Counted from the stretch's first letter, positions 34,138 through 44,888 are shown. The stretch is 60,648 bases of DNA from an uncultured Pseudomonadota bacterium (GCA_903844155.1 CAIMSU010000212.1:1-60648), one strand, 5' to 3'. Numbers and translations are program-made. Notes: a model not told the origin generated them from the sequence alone.

Positions 34138-36513
34138 ATGCGGCTCGTCGTCCCACGCCCACTCTGGCCGATCGGCGCGCTCGCCCTGGCGCCGCCGCTG
34201 CTCATCGCGCTCGCCAGCGCCGCCGGCCCCGCGGATCCGCCGCCGAACAGCCCCGTGAATCCGTCCTCGGAGGCCTGGATCGCTGTGGCCCCGACGGCCT
34301 TCGCGCCGACGATGCCACTCCCTCCGGACCTGCTCGCCGCCCTCGCGTCTCGCGACCACGACACCGCGCTCGGCCTCCTGAAGTCCCTGGACACGACCGG
34401 CTGGACCGCCGACCAGCGCGCTGATCTCGCGTTCGTCCAGGCCTGGGAGCTCCTTCGCGTCGGCAAGGGGGCAGACGCCGCCCCGCTCGTCGACAGCCTG
34501 AAGGCAGCGCCGGACGCGCCTCCCGCCTACGCCAACCTGGTCGTTGGCGAGGTGCTCCTGGCCTCCGGCGATTCGACCCACGCGATCGCCCCGCTTGAAG
34601 CCGGCGCAGGCTCAGCGCCCATCGAAGTCCGCGCTCGCCTTGCCCTCGCGCAGGCCTACCAGGCCGCGTCCCGGCAGTCCGACGCGCGAAAAGTATGGAC
34701 AGACCTTGCTGCTCGCCCCGATCCCTCGCCCGGCACCGCGGAGGCGCTCTGGGCCATCGCGGGGAAGGATGGCCTCTCAGCGCCTGCCACGATCGCGTCC
34801 ATCCGTAGGATCTACCGTTACTATCCGGATTCCGGGCCCGACGCCGCCATCGCCGCGAACCCGGCCACGAAGATCGCCGCACCGTCGCTGGACGATCTCG
34901 CGATCCGCGGCGACGTCTTGCAGGAGCGCGGCAGCAGCATCGAGGCCAAAACCCTGCTCGGTCCTCGACTCGCCGAAGTGCCGTCCAACACTGCGGTCGG
35001 GTGTCAGTACCGCTACGCCTACGGGCGCGCCGAGAACAAGCTGAACAACGTCACCGACGCCGCAGACGTCCTCGCCCCGCTCGGTGCCGGCTGCAAGGGC
35101 ATCGACGACGACCGCGGCGCGAAAGCCCTGTACCTTGCTGGAAAATCGCTGGAGCGCAAGCAGGACTGGGCCGGCGCTGCGAGGGCCTACTCAGCCATCC
35201 CGAGGCTCTACCCCACGCACAGCATGGCCGACGACGGCTACGACCTCGGCGGAATTGCCATGCAGCAAGCAGGCGACCTCACCGGCGCCGAGCAGGCATG
35301 GCAGTCGGGGTTTCTCGCCTACCCAAAGGGCGACCTCGCCGGCGAGACGGCATGGCGACTCGCATGGGGGGAATGGCTCGAAGGACGCGTGCCGGACGCG
35401 CTGAAGTGGGCCGACGCCTGCGCCGACGGCGTCCCGCTCGCCACCAGCCCTACCGACGTGCTCGGATGCCGCTACTGGGCTGCTCGCTGGCGAGCTTTTC
35501 CCGATCCCAAGGCGCCGGCGACCGCCACGAAGGACCCGACCGCGCTCGCCGACGCCATCGCCCGCTTTGAACGCCTCGCGACCGAGGACGATTGGCACTA
35601 CTACGGCATCCTCGCGACATCGCGGCTCACGCAGCTCAGGCCCAACCAGCCGCCGCTCACCCGCCAGCCGATGGACCCCGACGACGCGCCCTGGCAGGTC
35701 CGCGACGCCTGGCTGCACTCGCCGGCGATCCAGAACGCGATGGACCTGGTCCGGGTCGGCCTGATTGGCGATGCGCTGCAGGAGTTCGGAACGTTCGACG
35801 ACGACAGTCTCGGCGGGAGCGAGATCGCCATCGTCACCGGGACGCAGACGCTCGGCGGCGACTTCCTCCACGCCCACGATCGGCTCCGCAGCTACCTCAA
35901 GACCCATCCCCCGGAGACCCTCGGTCCCAACGCCTGGAAGGTGATGCGGCAGGCCTACCCCCAGAAATGGTGGCCGGAAGTGCAGGCAGCGACGACCGGG
36001 TACGCCTGGGACCCCCAGCTCTTTCACGGGCTCGTGCGCGAAGAATCCAACTTCAACGAGAAGATCCGCTCCCACGCGGGGGCGTGCGGCCTCTCCCAAT
36101 TGATGCCCGCCACGGCGTACGGCGTCGCGAAGCAGATCGGGCTGCACTACGCCTCCGCGGACATCTGGAAGCCCGACGTCAACCTCAAGATCGGCGCGTA
36201 CTACCTCAACATGCTCCATGCGCGCTACAACAACGACAACGCGCTCACGCTCGCGGCCTACAACGCCGGCGAAGGCAACGTCGACAAGTGGTTGGCGCTC
36301 CAGCCGGATGTAGCGCTCGACGAGTTCGTGGAGGCAATTCCACTGCGCGAAACCCGGATGTATGTCAAGCGCGTCAGCTCGACCTGGCAGACCTACCGAC
36401 TCCTCGACGAGACGGGCCCCCTCTACGTGGACTGGTCGCCGTTCCTGGTCCGCGCTGTCCCGGCGACCTCGCAAGGCGCGGCACCGACCTCCGCCCCCTC
36501 ACCCGCGAAATGA
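34138..36513 (+). CDS. slt: Soluble lytic murein transglycosylase-like protein
   Basis: 791 residues. The ATG at 34138 gives a signal-peptide-like start (PLWPIGALALAPPLLIALASAA); an in-frame GTG at 34120 overlaps the operator-like palindrome and is less likely. Residues about 80-560 are helical TPR-like solenoid sequence, as in Slt70. The C-terminal catalytic domain has HGLVREESNFN with the catalytic Glu (about residue 636), GLSQLMPATA, NLKIGAYYLNMLHARYN and LAAYNAGEGNVDKW. It cleaves peptidoglycan glycan strands in the periplasm, producing 1,6-anhydromuropeptides. The stop overlaps the HAD gene by ATGA. Confidence 0.93.
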   Translation: MRLVVPRPLWPIGALALAPPLLIALASAAGPADPPPNSPVNPSSEAWIAVAPTAFAPTMPLPPDLLAALASRDHDTALGLLKSLDTTGWTADQRADLAFVQAWELLRVGKGADAAPLVDSLKAAPDAPPAYANLVVGEVLLASGDSTHAIAPLEAGAGSAPIEVRARLALAQAYQAASRQSDARKVWTDLAARPDPSPGTAEALWAIAGKDGLSAPATIASIRRIYRYYPDSGPDAAIAANPATKIAAPSLDDLAIRGDVLQERGSSIEAKTLLGPRLAEVPSNTAVGCQYRYAYGRAENKLNNVTDAADVLAPLGAGCKGIDDDRGAKALYLAGKSLERKQDWAGAARAYSAIPRLYPTHSMADDGYDLGGIAMQQAGDLTGAEQAWQSGFLAYPKGDLAGETAWRLAWGEWLEGRVPDALKWADACADGVPLATSPTDVLGCRYWAARWRAFPDPKAPATATKDPTALADAIARFERLATEDDWHYYGILATSRLTQLRPNQPPLTRQPMDPDDAPWQVRDAWLHSPAIQNAMDLVRVGLIGDALQEFGTFDDDSLGGSEIAIVTGTQTLGGDFLHAHDRLRSYLKTHPPETLGPNAWKVMRQAYPQKWWPEVQAATTGYAWDPQLFHGLVREESNFNEKIRSHAGACGLSQLMPATAYGVAKQIGLHYASADIWKPDVNLKIGAYYLNMLHARYNNDNALTLAAYNAGEGNVDKWLALQPDVALDEFVEAIPLRETRMYVKRVSSTWQTYRLLDETGPLYVDWSPFLVRAVPATSQGAAPTSAPSPAK

Positions 36514-37160
36514 ACGTCCGCGCCTGCTTCGTCGACGCCGCCGGCACGCTCATGAAGCCCCGCGAGCCCGTGGGCATCACCTACGCGCGCGCTGCGCGAC
36601 TACGTGGGATTGACGCAGATCCCGTGGTGGTCGAGGCGCGGTTCCGAGCGTCATTCAAGGCCCACGCCGACCGCGGGCACCGGCAGCAGGGCGACGGCCG
36701 AGCGTTCTGGTCCCCCATCGTGAAAGAGGCGATCAACGCCGATGATGACGTGGTTGTCGAGCTTTTGTGGGCGCATTACCTGGAACCGCGGGCGTGGTGG
36801 GTGGACGTGACCGCGCTCGCCGTGCTCGGACAGGTCGCGCGCACGGGCGTGAAGCTCGGCATCATCTCCAACTGGGACACGCGTTTACGGACGTTGTACA
36901 ACCGCTTTGCGCTGGACCGGATGTTCCCCGTCCTGGTCTGCTCGGCGGAGGTCGACGTTGACAAGCCGGACCCCGAGATCTTCCGCGTCGCCTGCAACGC
37001 CGCGGGCGTCAGCCCCTCGGAAGCCGTGCACGTCGGCGACGATCCGGAAAACGACGTCGCGGGCGCGAATTCCGCGGGCCTCGTCGGCCTGCTGCATGAC
37101 GAGGAGATCGGCTGGGATGCGCTGCCGGAGCGGATCGCGCGGCTGAGGCGGTTTCGGTAG
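36510..37160 (+). CDS. HAD-family hydrolase, HDHD3-like
   Basis: 216 residues. Motif I is FVDAAGTL (Asp9), so the nucleophile is present but the usual second Asp (D+2) is Ala, as in the HDHD3-like branch with DAxGTL and a following EPVGxxYA, seen here as REPVGITYA. Motif II is IISNWD, motif III is DKPDPEIF and motif IV is HVGDDPENDVAGA. Loss of the general acid/base Asp suggests low or altered phosphatase activity. The ATG overlaps the slt stop, so the two are coupled. It converges with an SDR gene across a hairpin-rich gap. Confidence 0.88.
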   Translation: MNVRACFVDAAGTLMKPREPVGITYARAARLRGIDADPVVVEARFRASFKAHADRGHRQQGDGRAFWSPIVKEAINADDDVVVELLWAHYLEPRAWWVDVTALAVLGQVARTGVKLGIISNWDTRLRTLYNRFALDRMFPVLVCSAEVDVDKPDPEIFRVACNAAGVSPSEAVHVGDDPENDVAGANSAGLVGLLHDEEIGWDALPERIARLRRFR

Positions 37161-37172
37161 GGCACCAACATG

Positions 37173-37255
37173 TACCACAAATGGTCTCCGCAGTTGTGGC
37201 GCATCGGCGGTGACGGGCGCGGAATATGCCAAAACTGCGGAGAGCAGTTGTGGTA
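37173..37255. repeat. Nested inverted repeat between convergent genes
   Basis: The left arm 37173-37200 and the right arm 37228-37255 are reverse complements over 28 bases with 3 mismatches and a 27-bp spacer. Each arm is itself a stem-loop: the right one has a 10-bp stem (ccaaaactgc / gcagttgtgg, one mismatch) around ggaga, the left one the complementary centre tctcc. It sits between the stops of the HAD and SDR genes and could act as a bidirectional terminator, but no T-run is present and the architecture resembles the element at 191-279. Confidence 0.8.
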
Positions 37256-37257
37256 GA

Positions 37258-38172
37258 TCACAGCTGGAACTTCACCCCCGTCCGCTTTTCACTCGCTTCC
37301 CAGAGCTTTTTCCAGCCCTCCGCGTCGCGCGCATGCGCGCCCGTCGCCTGCACGACCGGCGCGCCCCACGCCTGGAACAACCGCGGGCCGACGTACTCGC
37401 CGCCAGAGATCGTTGGCGAAACAGTCGCAAAAGCGGTCGGCAGCGCGCCCCACGCCGCCGGCTGCGCAAACAGCGCGTTGCCCACCGACCAGAACGCAGG
37501 GCCGAACATCGTCTTGTTCTGCTGCGGCGCGACGAATTGGAGGTTGGTCGACGCGTACCCGGGGTGACAGGAGAGGCTCTTGATGCCGGAACCGGCTGCC
37601 TTCAACCGCCGGTCCAGCTCGAAGGCGAAGTAGAGGTTTGCAAGCTTGGAGCGACCATAGGCTGGCCAGGCGCCGTAACCGCGCTCCCAGTTCAGATCGG
37701 TCCAGTCGAAGCTGCCGATGTGATGCATGCCCGAGGAGACCGTCACGACGCGCGCGTCCGGCGTGAGCGCGTCAAAAAGCAGGCCGGTCAGCGCAAAGTG
37801 GCCGAAATGGTTGGTACCGAGCTGCATCTCGAAGCCCTGGGCGGTGCGGGCGAGCGGGACCGCCATCACTCCCGCGTTGTTGATCACCGCGTGGATGTGC
37901 GGGTGAACGCCACGGAGCCCAGCCGCAAATGCGCGGACGCTGTCCAGATCCGAGAGGTCGAGCGCCATGACCTCAAGGCGAGCTCCGGGCGACAGGGCGC
38001 GGATGCGCGAGGCTGCTTCCTCACCCTTGGACACGGTCCGGCAGGCCATCACGACGCGGGCGCCGTGGGCCGCGAACATGCGCGTCGCCTCCCACCCGAT
38101 GCCGCTGTTGGCGCCGGTGACGACGTAGGTGCGGTCGGAGAGATCGGGGATGTCGGACTCGGACCAGGCCAT
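37258..38172 (-). CDS. Short-chain dehydrogenase/reductase
   Basis: 304 residues. TGANSGIG (residues 19-26), NNAG, SSGMHH and YGRSK mark the NAD(P) site and catalytic Tyr-Lys of a classical SDR. The pattern TAQGFEMQLGTNHFGHFALTGLL and SCHPGYASTNLQ is that of the WWOX/retinol dehydrogenase-like subgroup, which includes protochlorophyllide-reductase-like enzymes acting on hydrophobic alcohols. No substrate can be assigned from context. TAGTCG five bases before the ATG may be its -10 box. Confidence 0.92.
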   Translation of the reverse strand: MAWSESDIPDLSDRTYVVTGANSGIGWEATRMFAAHGARVVMACRTVSKGEEAASRIRALSPGARLEVMALDLSDLDSVRAFAAGLRGVHPHIHAVINNAGVMAVPLARTAQGFEMQLGTNHFGHFALTGLLFDALTPDARVVTVSSGMHHIGSFDWTDLNWERGYGAWPAYGRSKLANLYFAFELDRRLKAAGSGIKSLSCHPGYASTNLQFVAPQQNKTMFGPAFWSVGNALFAQPAAWGALPTAFATVSPTISGGEYVGPRLFQAWGAPVVQATGAHARDAEGWKKLWEASEKRTGVKFQL

Positions 38173-38320
38173 GGGTCCGACTATCCCGGCGACGGCGCCG
38201 ATCCTGGCGCTCGGCGAACCTCGCGCCGGCCTCGGCGCTTAATTCCCGCAGTTCCAAGGCCACGTTCGCCGCCAGCCGCCGAAGACGGCAGCCGGCACCG
38301 AACGTGCGGGGAACGCCGCG

Positions 38321-38404
38321 CGGGGGGCCAATCCGACCAGCCATCAACGCGATTTCAGGTGGATACAGACGCCATGTTTGCCGAGCGCACGGATTGGCCC
38401 CCCG
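38321..38404. repeat. 15-bp perfect inverted repeat with 54-bp spacer
   Basis: cggggggccaatccg at 38321-38335 and its exact reverse complement at 38390-38404 bracket a 54-bp segment that is richer in A and T. The right arm ends 8 bases before the -10-like box of the downstream gene. A looping repressor or paired operator is possible; a mobile remnant is the alternative. Confidence 0.65.
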
Positions 38405-38412
38405 TCCCCGGC

Positions 38413-38418
38413 TAAGCT
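38413..38418 (+). promoter_or_regulatory. -10-like box TAAGCT, 6 nt before start
   Basis: TAAGCT fits TANNNT and is followed by six bases and the GTG at 38425. No Shine-Dalgarno sequence is present, suggesting a leaderless transcript. Confidence 0.45.
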
Positions 38419-38424
38419 CCCTGC

Positions 38425-39411
38425 GTGCTCGTCCTCGCCACCGCGCTCCTCGCCCTCACCGCCCCCGCCCTCGCGAGCGTCTACGTCACGCCGCCCGAGG
38501 GCGCGCACGAGGTCACGCTGCTCGTGTGCCCGACAAACCCCGACTGCGAAGAAGAGGCGGACTGGGTAAGCGAGGCGCGACCGGACGATCTCGTCGTCAG
38601 CGCGGACAGCCTGCTCGCGCTGAACGTGATCCAGGGCGGGGACGCGCAGTCACGGGCGGAGACCTTCGCGACGTCACTGGACGCCACAATAGCGGCGTTC
38701 AAGAAGGAGGACTTCGCCAAGTCCGGGAAGTCGCTGGACGACGCCCAGCGCGCGCTGAACGGCTGGAGCGGAACGCCAACGAACCAGCAGCTCTTCAACC
38801 TGTACTACCTGCGCGCCGCCGTGAAGCTCGGCAACAGCAAGCAAGCCGAGGACGCGTTCCAGCAAGCCGCGTCGGTCGCCTGGAACCGCGCCGTCACCCT
38901 GCCCGTCGACGTGGAGCCGTACAGCTCGCTGTACTACAAGGCCGTCTACGATCTGCTCACGGAGGGGCTCGGCGAGGTGGATCTCGAGCCGGTGGACGGT
39001 GTCAGCTACCGCCTCGACGGCATCGACGTCGGCGCCGGGCCCGTCCACCTCTCCGTCTACGCCGGCACGCACCGCCTGAACGCCGTCCGCGCGGGCACCG
39101 ACGACGCCTGGCGCACGCAGCTCAAGGTCTCCGCCTTCCGCACCAGCGTCGCCACCGCCAAGCCGGAGACCATCGACGACCTCGGCTGGCTGGCCACCGG
39201 CTTGGTCCAGGCCGTCGACGAACACACCCTCGACCCCGATCTCGCGGCGTTGCTCGTGGATTGGTGCAAGCACTACCAGATCGCGCGCGTCCACATCCTC
39301 GTCGCCGAGCCGGCCCTCGACCCGCTGGCGAAGCCGGGCGAGCCCGCAACGGCCTTCGGGCTGCGAAGCGTTGGATATGACCCGAAGTTGCGGCGCTTTT
39401 CGGGGGAGTGA
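38425..39411 (+). CDS. Secreted protein with helical and PEGA-like parts
   Basis: 328 residues. The GTG start gives a signal peptide (LVLATALLALTAPALAS). Residues about 70-160 are helical and TPR-like (FNLYYLRAAVKLGNSKQAEDAFQQA is part of this stretch). A beta segment, YRLDGIDVGAGPVHLSVYAG followed by THRLNAV, resembles a PEGA domain, a short surface-binding module in bacterial envelope proteins. The C-terminus is mixed. A single Cys pair near residue 35 (CPTNPDC) may form a disulfide. The function is unknown; it is probably periplasmic. Confidence 0.7.
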   Translation: MLVLATALLALTAPALASVYVTPPEGAHEVTLLVCPTNPDCEEEADWVSEARPDDLVVSADSLLALNVIQGGDAQSRAETFATSLDATIAAFKKEDFAKSGKSLDDAQRALNGWSGTPTNQQLFNLYYLRAAVKLGNSKQAEDAFQQAASVAWNRAVTLPVDVEPYSSLYYKAVYDLLTEGLGEVDLEPVDGVSYRLDGIDVGAGPVHLSVYAGTHRLNAVRAGTDDAWRTQLKVSAFRTSVATAKPETIDDLGWLATGLVQAVDEHTLDPDLAALLVDWCKHYQIARVHILVAEPALDPLAKPGEPATAFGLRSVGYDPKLRRFSGE

Positions 39412-39421
39412 GCGCCGCGCC

Positions 39422-40489
39422 CTACGCCCCGACCGCGAGCCCCTCGCCGACGTCTTCCAGCGCCCCGGCACCGTCGGCGGTCAGCGCCCCTGCCGTCGCC
39501 CCCTCGCCCGTCCCCTCAGCCCCCTGCTCCCCATAGAACTGCCGGGCCCACCTGCGGTACGCCGCGATCGGCCCATCCTCGGCCGTCAACGCTGGCTTCG
39601 GGAGGTACCGCTTGCTGCCCCAGTAGACGATGTCCTTCTGGAAATCAAAAACAGCCGCACGCCTGAACAATTCGCGCACCAGCGGCGCGCCGACGATGTG
39701 CGGAATCAGCACACCAAGCCCCGGCACGGACTTCGCGATGGCGCCCGGGTCGGCCACAAGGGTGACGAGCCGGATCGCGAGATCCCCATCGCCGAGCGGT
39801 GTCGGCAGTACGATGGTAACGCTGCGGAGTCCGATGGCCTCGCTGTCGGAGGCGATCACGGCGATCCCAAGGCCGTAGGCGTCAAACTCAAAGGCGATGG
39901 TGACCTGACGCTTGGATTGCCCCGCGACCTTGGCCGGAGCGTCGAAGCGCGAGGAGAGGTGCAGGTGGTGGCCCTCGCGGGTGAGCGCGCTCGTCCGTTC
40001 GCCGGCTGCAAAGCCGTGGATCCACGAGAAGTGCGCGGTGTCGACGCCGTTCTCGATGACCTCCTGCGGATGCCCGCGCAACCGGAAGCGATCATGCGTG
40101 GGCGCGCCCCAACCCTCCGTCCGGACGACGGGAAGGGGCCATGGCTCGACGTTTTCGCGGTGGCGCCAGACCATCACGACGCCGAGCCACTCCTGCGCGG
40201 GCAGGCTGCGGGCGCGCATCCGGCGAGGACCGGCGCCGTCTACCGAAAAACACAGGCCGTGCGCGCCACATTGCAGGGTCTCGCCGACAACCTTGCCCTG
40301 GGCGGCAAAGCTGGCGCCCAGGTGGGGACAGTGCGCCTCGTAGGCTGCCAACGCGCCGCTGGCCGTGCGGATCACGACGAGGTCCTCGCCCTGGAGCCGG
40401 CAGGGGTGGATCGCGCCGACGGGGACGTCCGTGGCCAGGGCGACGGCGAACCAACCGTCCACACGGTCCGGAAGGGGCGAAGAATGCAC
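39422..40489 (-). CDS. Rieske-type non-heme iron oxygenase
   Basis: 355 residues from a GTG at 40489 with GGAG 5 bases upstream; a longer frame to 40558 would run into the promoter and operator and is rejected. The Rieske cluster has Cys54/His56 (CPHLG) and Cys74/His77 (CGAHG). The mononuclear iron site is VIENGVDTAHFSWIHG with His153 and His158 (Hx4H). The layout resembles KshA or Daf36/Neverland-like cholesterol 7-desaturases and related aromatic or steroid oxygenases. It probably acts on a hydrophobic substrate. A ferredoxin partner is not adjacent; the small Rieske protein at 8537 is distant. The C-terminal 40 residues are Gly/Ala-rich. Confidence 0.9.
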   Translation of the reverse strand: MHSSPLPDRVDGWFAVALATDVPVGAIHPCRLQGEDLVVIRTASGALAAYEAHCPHLGASFAAQGKVVGETLQCGAHGLCFSVDGAGPRRMRARSLPAQEWLGVVMVWRHRENVEPWPLPVVRTEGWGAPTHDRFRLRGHPQEVIENGVDTAHFSWIHGFAAGERTSALTREGHHLHLSSRFDAPAKVAGQSKRQVTIAFEFDAYGLGIAVIASDSEAIGLRSVTIVLPTPLGDGDLAIRLVTLVADPGAIAKSVPGLGVLIPHIVGAPLVRELFRRAAVFDFQKDIVYWGSKRYLPKPALTAEDGPIAAYRRWARQFYGEQGAEGTGEGATAGALTADGAGALEDVGEGLAVGA

Positions 40490-40511
40490 GAGAACTCCAT
40501 GTCTCGTCCGA

Positions 40512-40540
40512 AGTATATACCCTTCACTTTCTGGCGTCAC
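40512..40540 (-). promoter_or_regulatory. Promoter of the Rieske oxygenase gene
   Basis: On the minus strand the -35-like GTGACG (40540-40535) and the -10 TATACT (40517-40512; five of six consensus bases) are 17 bp apart. Transcription would begin around 40504, leaving a leader of about 15 bases that contains the GGAG ribosome-binding site. This is the best two-box promoter seen in the window. Confidence 0.7.
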
Positions 40541-40545
40541 GAAAA

Positions 40546-40564
40546 AAGTGAATACCATTCACTT
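40546..40564. promoter_or_regulatory. Operator-like palindrome upstream of Rieske oxygenase
   Basis: aagtgaat and attcactt form a perfect 8-bp inverted repeat around the centre acc. It lies directly upstream of the -35 box of the oxygenase gene. A third half-site (ttcacttt) is inside the promoter spacer at 40523-40530. Symmetry and size are typical of TetR-family or similar dimeric regulators; no regulator gene is adjacent. Confidence 0.65.
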
Positions 40565-40575
40565 CCCCGTGGCGC

Positions 40576-42117
40576 TCACCGAAGCCGCCTGACCTCGGTC
40601 GGCGCATCGAGGCTCACGTTCGCCTGCCAGATCGGCACGTCGGGGTGCATCGCCTCCACCTGTGCGAGCGTGGGGACGCGCGGGGGCGAGCCTCCCGACT
40701 GCGTTGTCGCCAGGCCGGACGGGTAACGGAGGAACAGGATGGGTCCGGGGACGATGGGGTCGTTCTCGCCGAGCCCAGCGCCCGGTCGCAGCCAGGGCAG
40801 GCACTCGCCGCGCTCCCATTTCAGCAGGTTCCAATGGCGCACCGGCAGGCCTGTGGGGTTGACGAGCACGACCCCGTCGGTCACGCCCGCAGCGTCGAGC
40901 TCCGCGCCGAGGTGGCTCGAGACGCCCCAGTAGTCATCCGCGAGCTCCCGCCAGACCTCCGGCGCCGTCCAGCCAACGCCCAGCGCCAGCACCACAGCAC
41001 CAACCCGCGGCCACCTACCCAGCGCCACGCCCAGCGAGGGCAGCGCCAAAAGATACATCGGATGCCAGAAACGCGCCCCGTAGCAGATCCCGTGGTACCA
41101 GTAGCAGCTCGACGCGGCCATGGGGCCAACGGCTGCCGCGACGATCGGCCACTCAGCCGCCTTGCGCCGCACCAGCGCGCCGAACCCGAGCAGGCCGACC
41201 ACGCCACCGAGCGGGAACCCGAGCAGCAGCACATCGAAGAAGTGCGCGTTCGCACCAAAGAACTCCAGCCCCATCGCGGGCGTGTAGCCCTCCGCCTTGT
41301 AGCTGGCCTGGCAGCCCCGGTCGGCGCCGAAACCGAGGCGGTTGCAGTCAGGACGCCAATGCATCCCCCAGTCCGAGCCCGCGTCAAAGTACCGGTTCAC
41401 GGCGAAGGTGAAGGGGGAGCCGGTATACGCGCGGTTCAACGCCAGGAGCAGCGCCATCCCCAGCGCCGGTCCAACCAGCAGCCGAGCGTGCTCCGAGCCT
41501 CGCGCGCGCGTCGCCGCCCACACGATCAGCGGGGCGCCGGCGACGAAGCCATCGAGCGGTCGGGCGAGGATGGTGACCCCGATCGCCACGCCCGCCACCC
41601 CAAACCAGCCCGCGCGCACCGCCGCCACGCACGCCAGCAGGTCGAAGAGGACCAGCGTGTGGCTCATCATCGACGAGCCCAGCGCCAGGATCCCCGGCGA
41701 GAAAGCAGCGACCGCACAGGCAAACCAGGCCTCGGTGCGCCGCAGGACGGGCGAGAACGCCGCCCAACAGAGCCACGGCAGCCCGGCCGCCAGCAGCGGG
41801 TTCACGAGCCACGGCAACCCCAGGCGCGCACCCAGCGCGAGCACCATCGGCCACCCTGGCGGAAAAACACCGAACCAACGCGGCGTAAGCTGCTGGTACT
41901 CCGAGGCGACGAGGACGCCGTCCGCCGACGGAGGAGCCCAGAGCGCCCCGTGCGCGAAGATCCGCGCCTGCAGCAGGTACGAAAGCTCGTCCTGAACGTG
42001 CGGCACGCCACCAAGCGCCGTCCACGCCGTGCCGGCGCAGTACAGGAGCGTGGCGAGAGACAGCGCCGCCAGAAAAGCGACCGGTGCCCGCCCTGAAGTG
42101 GCCGAGCCGTCGCTCAA
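40576..42117 (-). CDS. Polytopic membrane protein, GT-C glycosyltransferase-like
   Basis: 513 residues from a TTG whose last two bases lie in the sdhB stop (TTGA), which fixes the start. It has about ten predicted membrane helices. Early in the protein, HVQDELSYLLQARI (Asp43-Glu44) resembles the acidic loop motif of GT-C family mannosyl- or arabinosyltransferases, which use polyprenyl-phosphate sugars. A periplasmic segment holds YWGVSSHLGAELDAAG, near a soluble C-terminal domain. The function is not established; coupling to succinate dehydrogenase is unusual and probably positional. Confidence 0.72.
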   Translation of the reverse strand: MSDGSATSGRAPVAFLAALSLATLLYCAGTAWTALGGVPHVQDELSYLLQARIFAHGALWAPPSADGVLVASEYQQLTPRWFGVFPPGWPMVLALGARLGLPWLVNPLLAAGLPWLCWAAFSPVLRRTEAWFACAVAAFSPGILALGSSMMSHTLVLFDLLACVAAVRAGWFGVAGVAIGVTILARPLDGFVAGAPLIVWAATRARGSEHARLLVGPALGMALLLALNRAYTGSPFTFAVNRYFDAGSDWGMHWRPDCNRLGFGADRGCQASYKAEGYTPAMGLEFFGANAHFFDVLLLGFPLGGVVGLLGFGALVRRKAAEWPIVAAAVGPMAASSCYWYHGICYGARFWHPMYLLALPSLGVALGRWPRVGAVVLALGVGWTAPEVWRELADDYWGVSSHLGAELDAAGVTDGVVLVNPTGLPVRHWNLLKWERGECLPWLRPGAGLGENDPIVPGPILFLRYPSGLATTQSGGSPPRVPTLAQVEAMHPDVPIWQANVSLDAPTEVRRLR

Positions 42118-42884
42118 TCCTCGGTCGAGCCTTCGCGCGGGGAGCTGAAGAGCGTCGCCTCTACAAAACCGCGGTTCATCATGGCGATGTTCGTGACCGA
42201 GATGCCCTTCGGGCACACCGCCTCGCAGTCCGAGTGGTTCGTGCAGTGGCCGAAGCCCTCCACGTCCATCGCGACGACCATCCTTTCGCCGCGAACCAGC
42301 CTCTCCGGCTGGCCCTGCGGGAGCAGGTTCATATGCGCAAGCTTCGCCGCCGTGAACAGGCTGGCCGAGGCGTTCGGGCACATCGCGACGCAGGCCCCGC
42401 ACCCGATGCACGCGGCGGCGTCAAAAGACTTGTCGGCGCTGTCTTTTCGGACGGGGACGCTGTTGGCTTCGGGCGCGGAGCCGGTGTTCGTGGAGATGTA
42501 CCCGCCGGCCTGGATGATCCGGTCAAACGCCGAACGGTCGACGACGAGGTCGCGGACGACGGGGAACGCCTTCGCGCGCCACGGCTCCAGCGTCAGCTCG
42601 TCGCCATCCTTGAATGTCCGCATGTGAAGCTGACAAACGGTGGTCCTTGGCTGCGGGCCGTGCGCCTGGCCGTTGATCATGAAGCCGCAGCTCCCGCAAA
42701 TGCCCTCGCGGCAGTCGTGCTCAAACGCGATCGGCGCTTTCCCGGCCGACTCCAGCCGCTCGTTCAGGACATCGAGCATCTCAAGAAAGCTCATGTGCTC
42801 GGAGACATCGGGGCATTCGTGCGTTTCAAAGTCGCCCTTCGCGTCCCGTCCGCTCTGGCGCCAGACATGCAGTTTGATGCGCAT
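42114..42884 (-). CDS. sdhB: Succinate dehydrogenase / fumarate reductase iron-sulfur subunit
   Basis: 256 residues. The [2Fe-2S] ligands lie in CREGICGSC and the following VCQL, the [4Fe-4S] site in CIGCGACVAMCPNAS, and the [3Fe-4S] site in CTNHSDCEAVCPKGI. It passes electrons from the flavoprotein to quinone at the membrane anchor. The ATG directly follows the sdhA stop (TAGATG), so translation is coupled. Confidence 0.97.
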   Translation of the reverse strand: MRIKLHVWRQSGRDAKGDFETHECPDVSEHMSFLEMLDVLNERLESAGKAPIAFEHDCREGICGSCGFMINGQAHGPQPRTTVCQLHMRTFKDGDELTLEPWRAKAFPVVRDLVVDRSAFDRIIQAGGYISTNTGSAPEANSVPVRKDSADKSFDAAACIGCGACVAMCPNASASLFTAAKLAHMNLLPQGQPERLVRGERMVVAMDVEGFGHCTNHSDCEAVCPKGISVTNIAMMNRGFVEATLFSSPREGSTED

Positions 42885-44879
<1,995 letters not shown>

Positions 44880-44888
44880 CGGAACTCC

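Larger units (their letters stand above)
38173..38424. other. 252-bp divergent promoter region
   Basis: This separates the divergent SDR gene and the secreted-protein gene. It contains a hairpin-forming ccgcc-rich segment near 38263-38300 and a long inverted repeat at 38321-38335 / 38390-38404, described separately. A TAAGCT at 38413-38418 lies six bases before the GTG of the rightward gene. No open frame here looks like a gene. Confidence 0.5.

Noticed and set aside
42118-42411. N-terminal extension of the GT-C-like membrane protein into sdhB
   Set aside because: The extension lies wholly within sdhB in another frame and reads as random Arg/Gly/His sequence; the TTG overlapping the sdhB stop is a better start.
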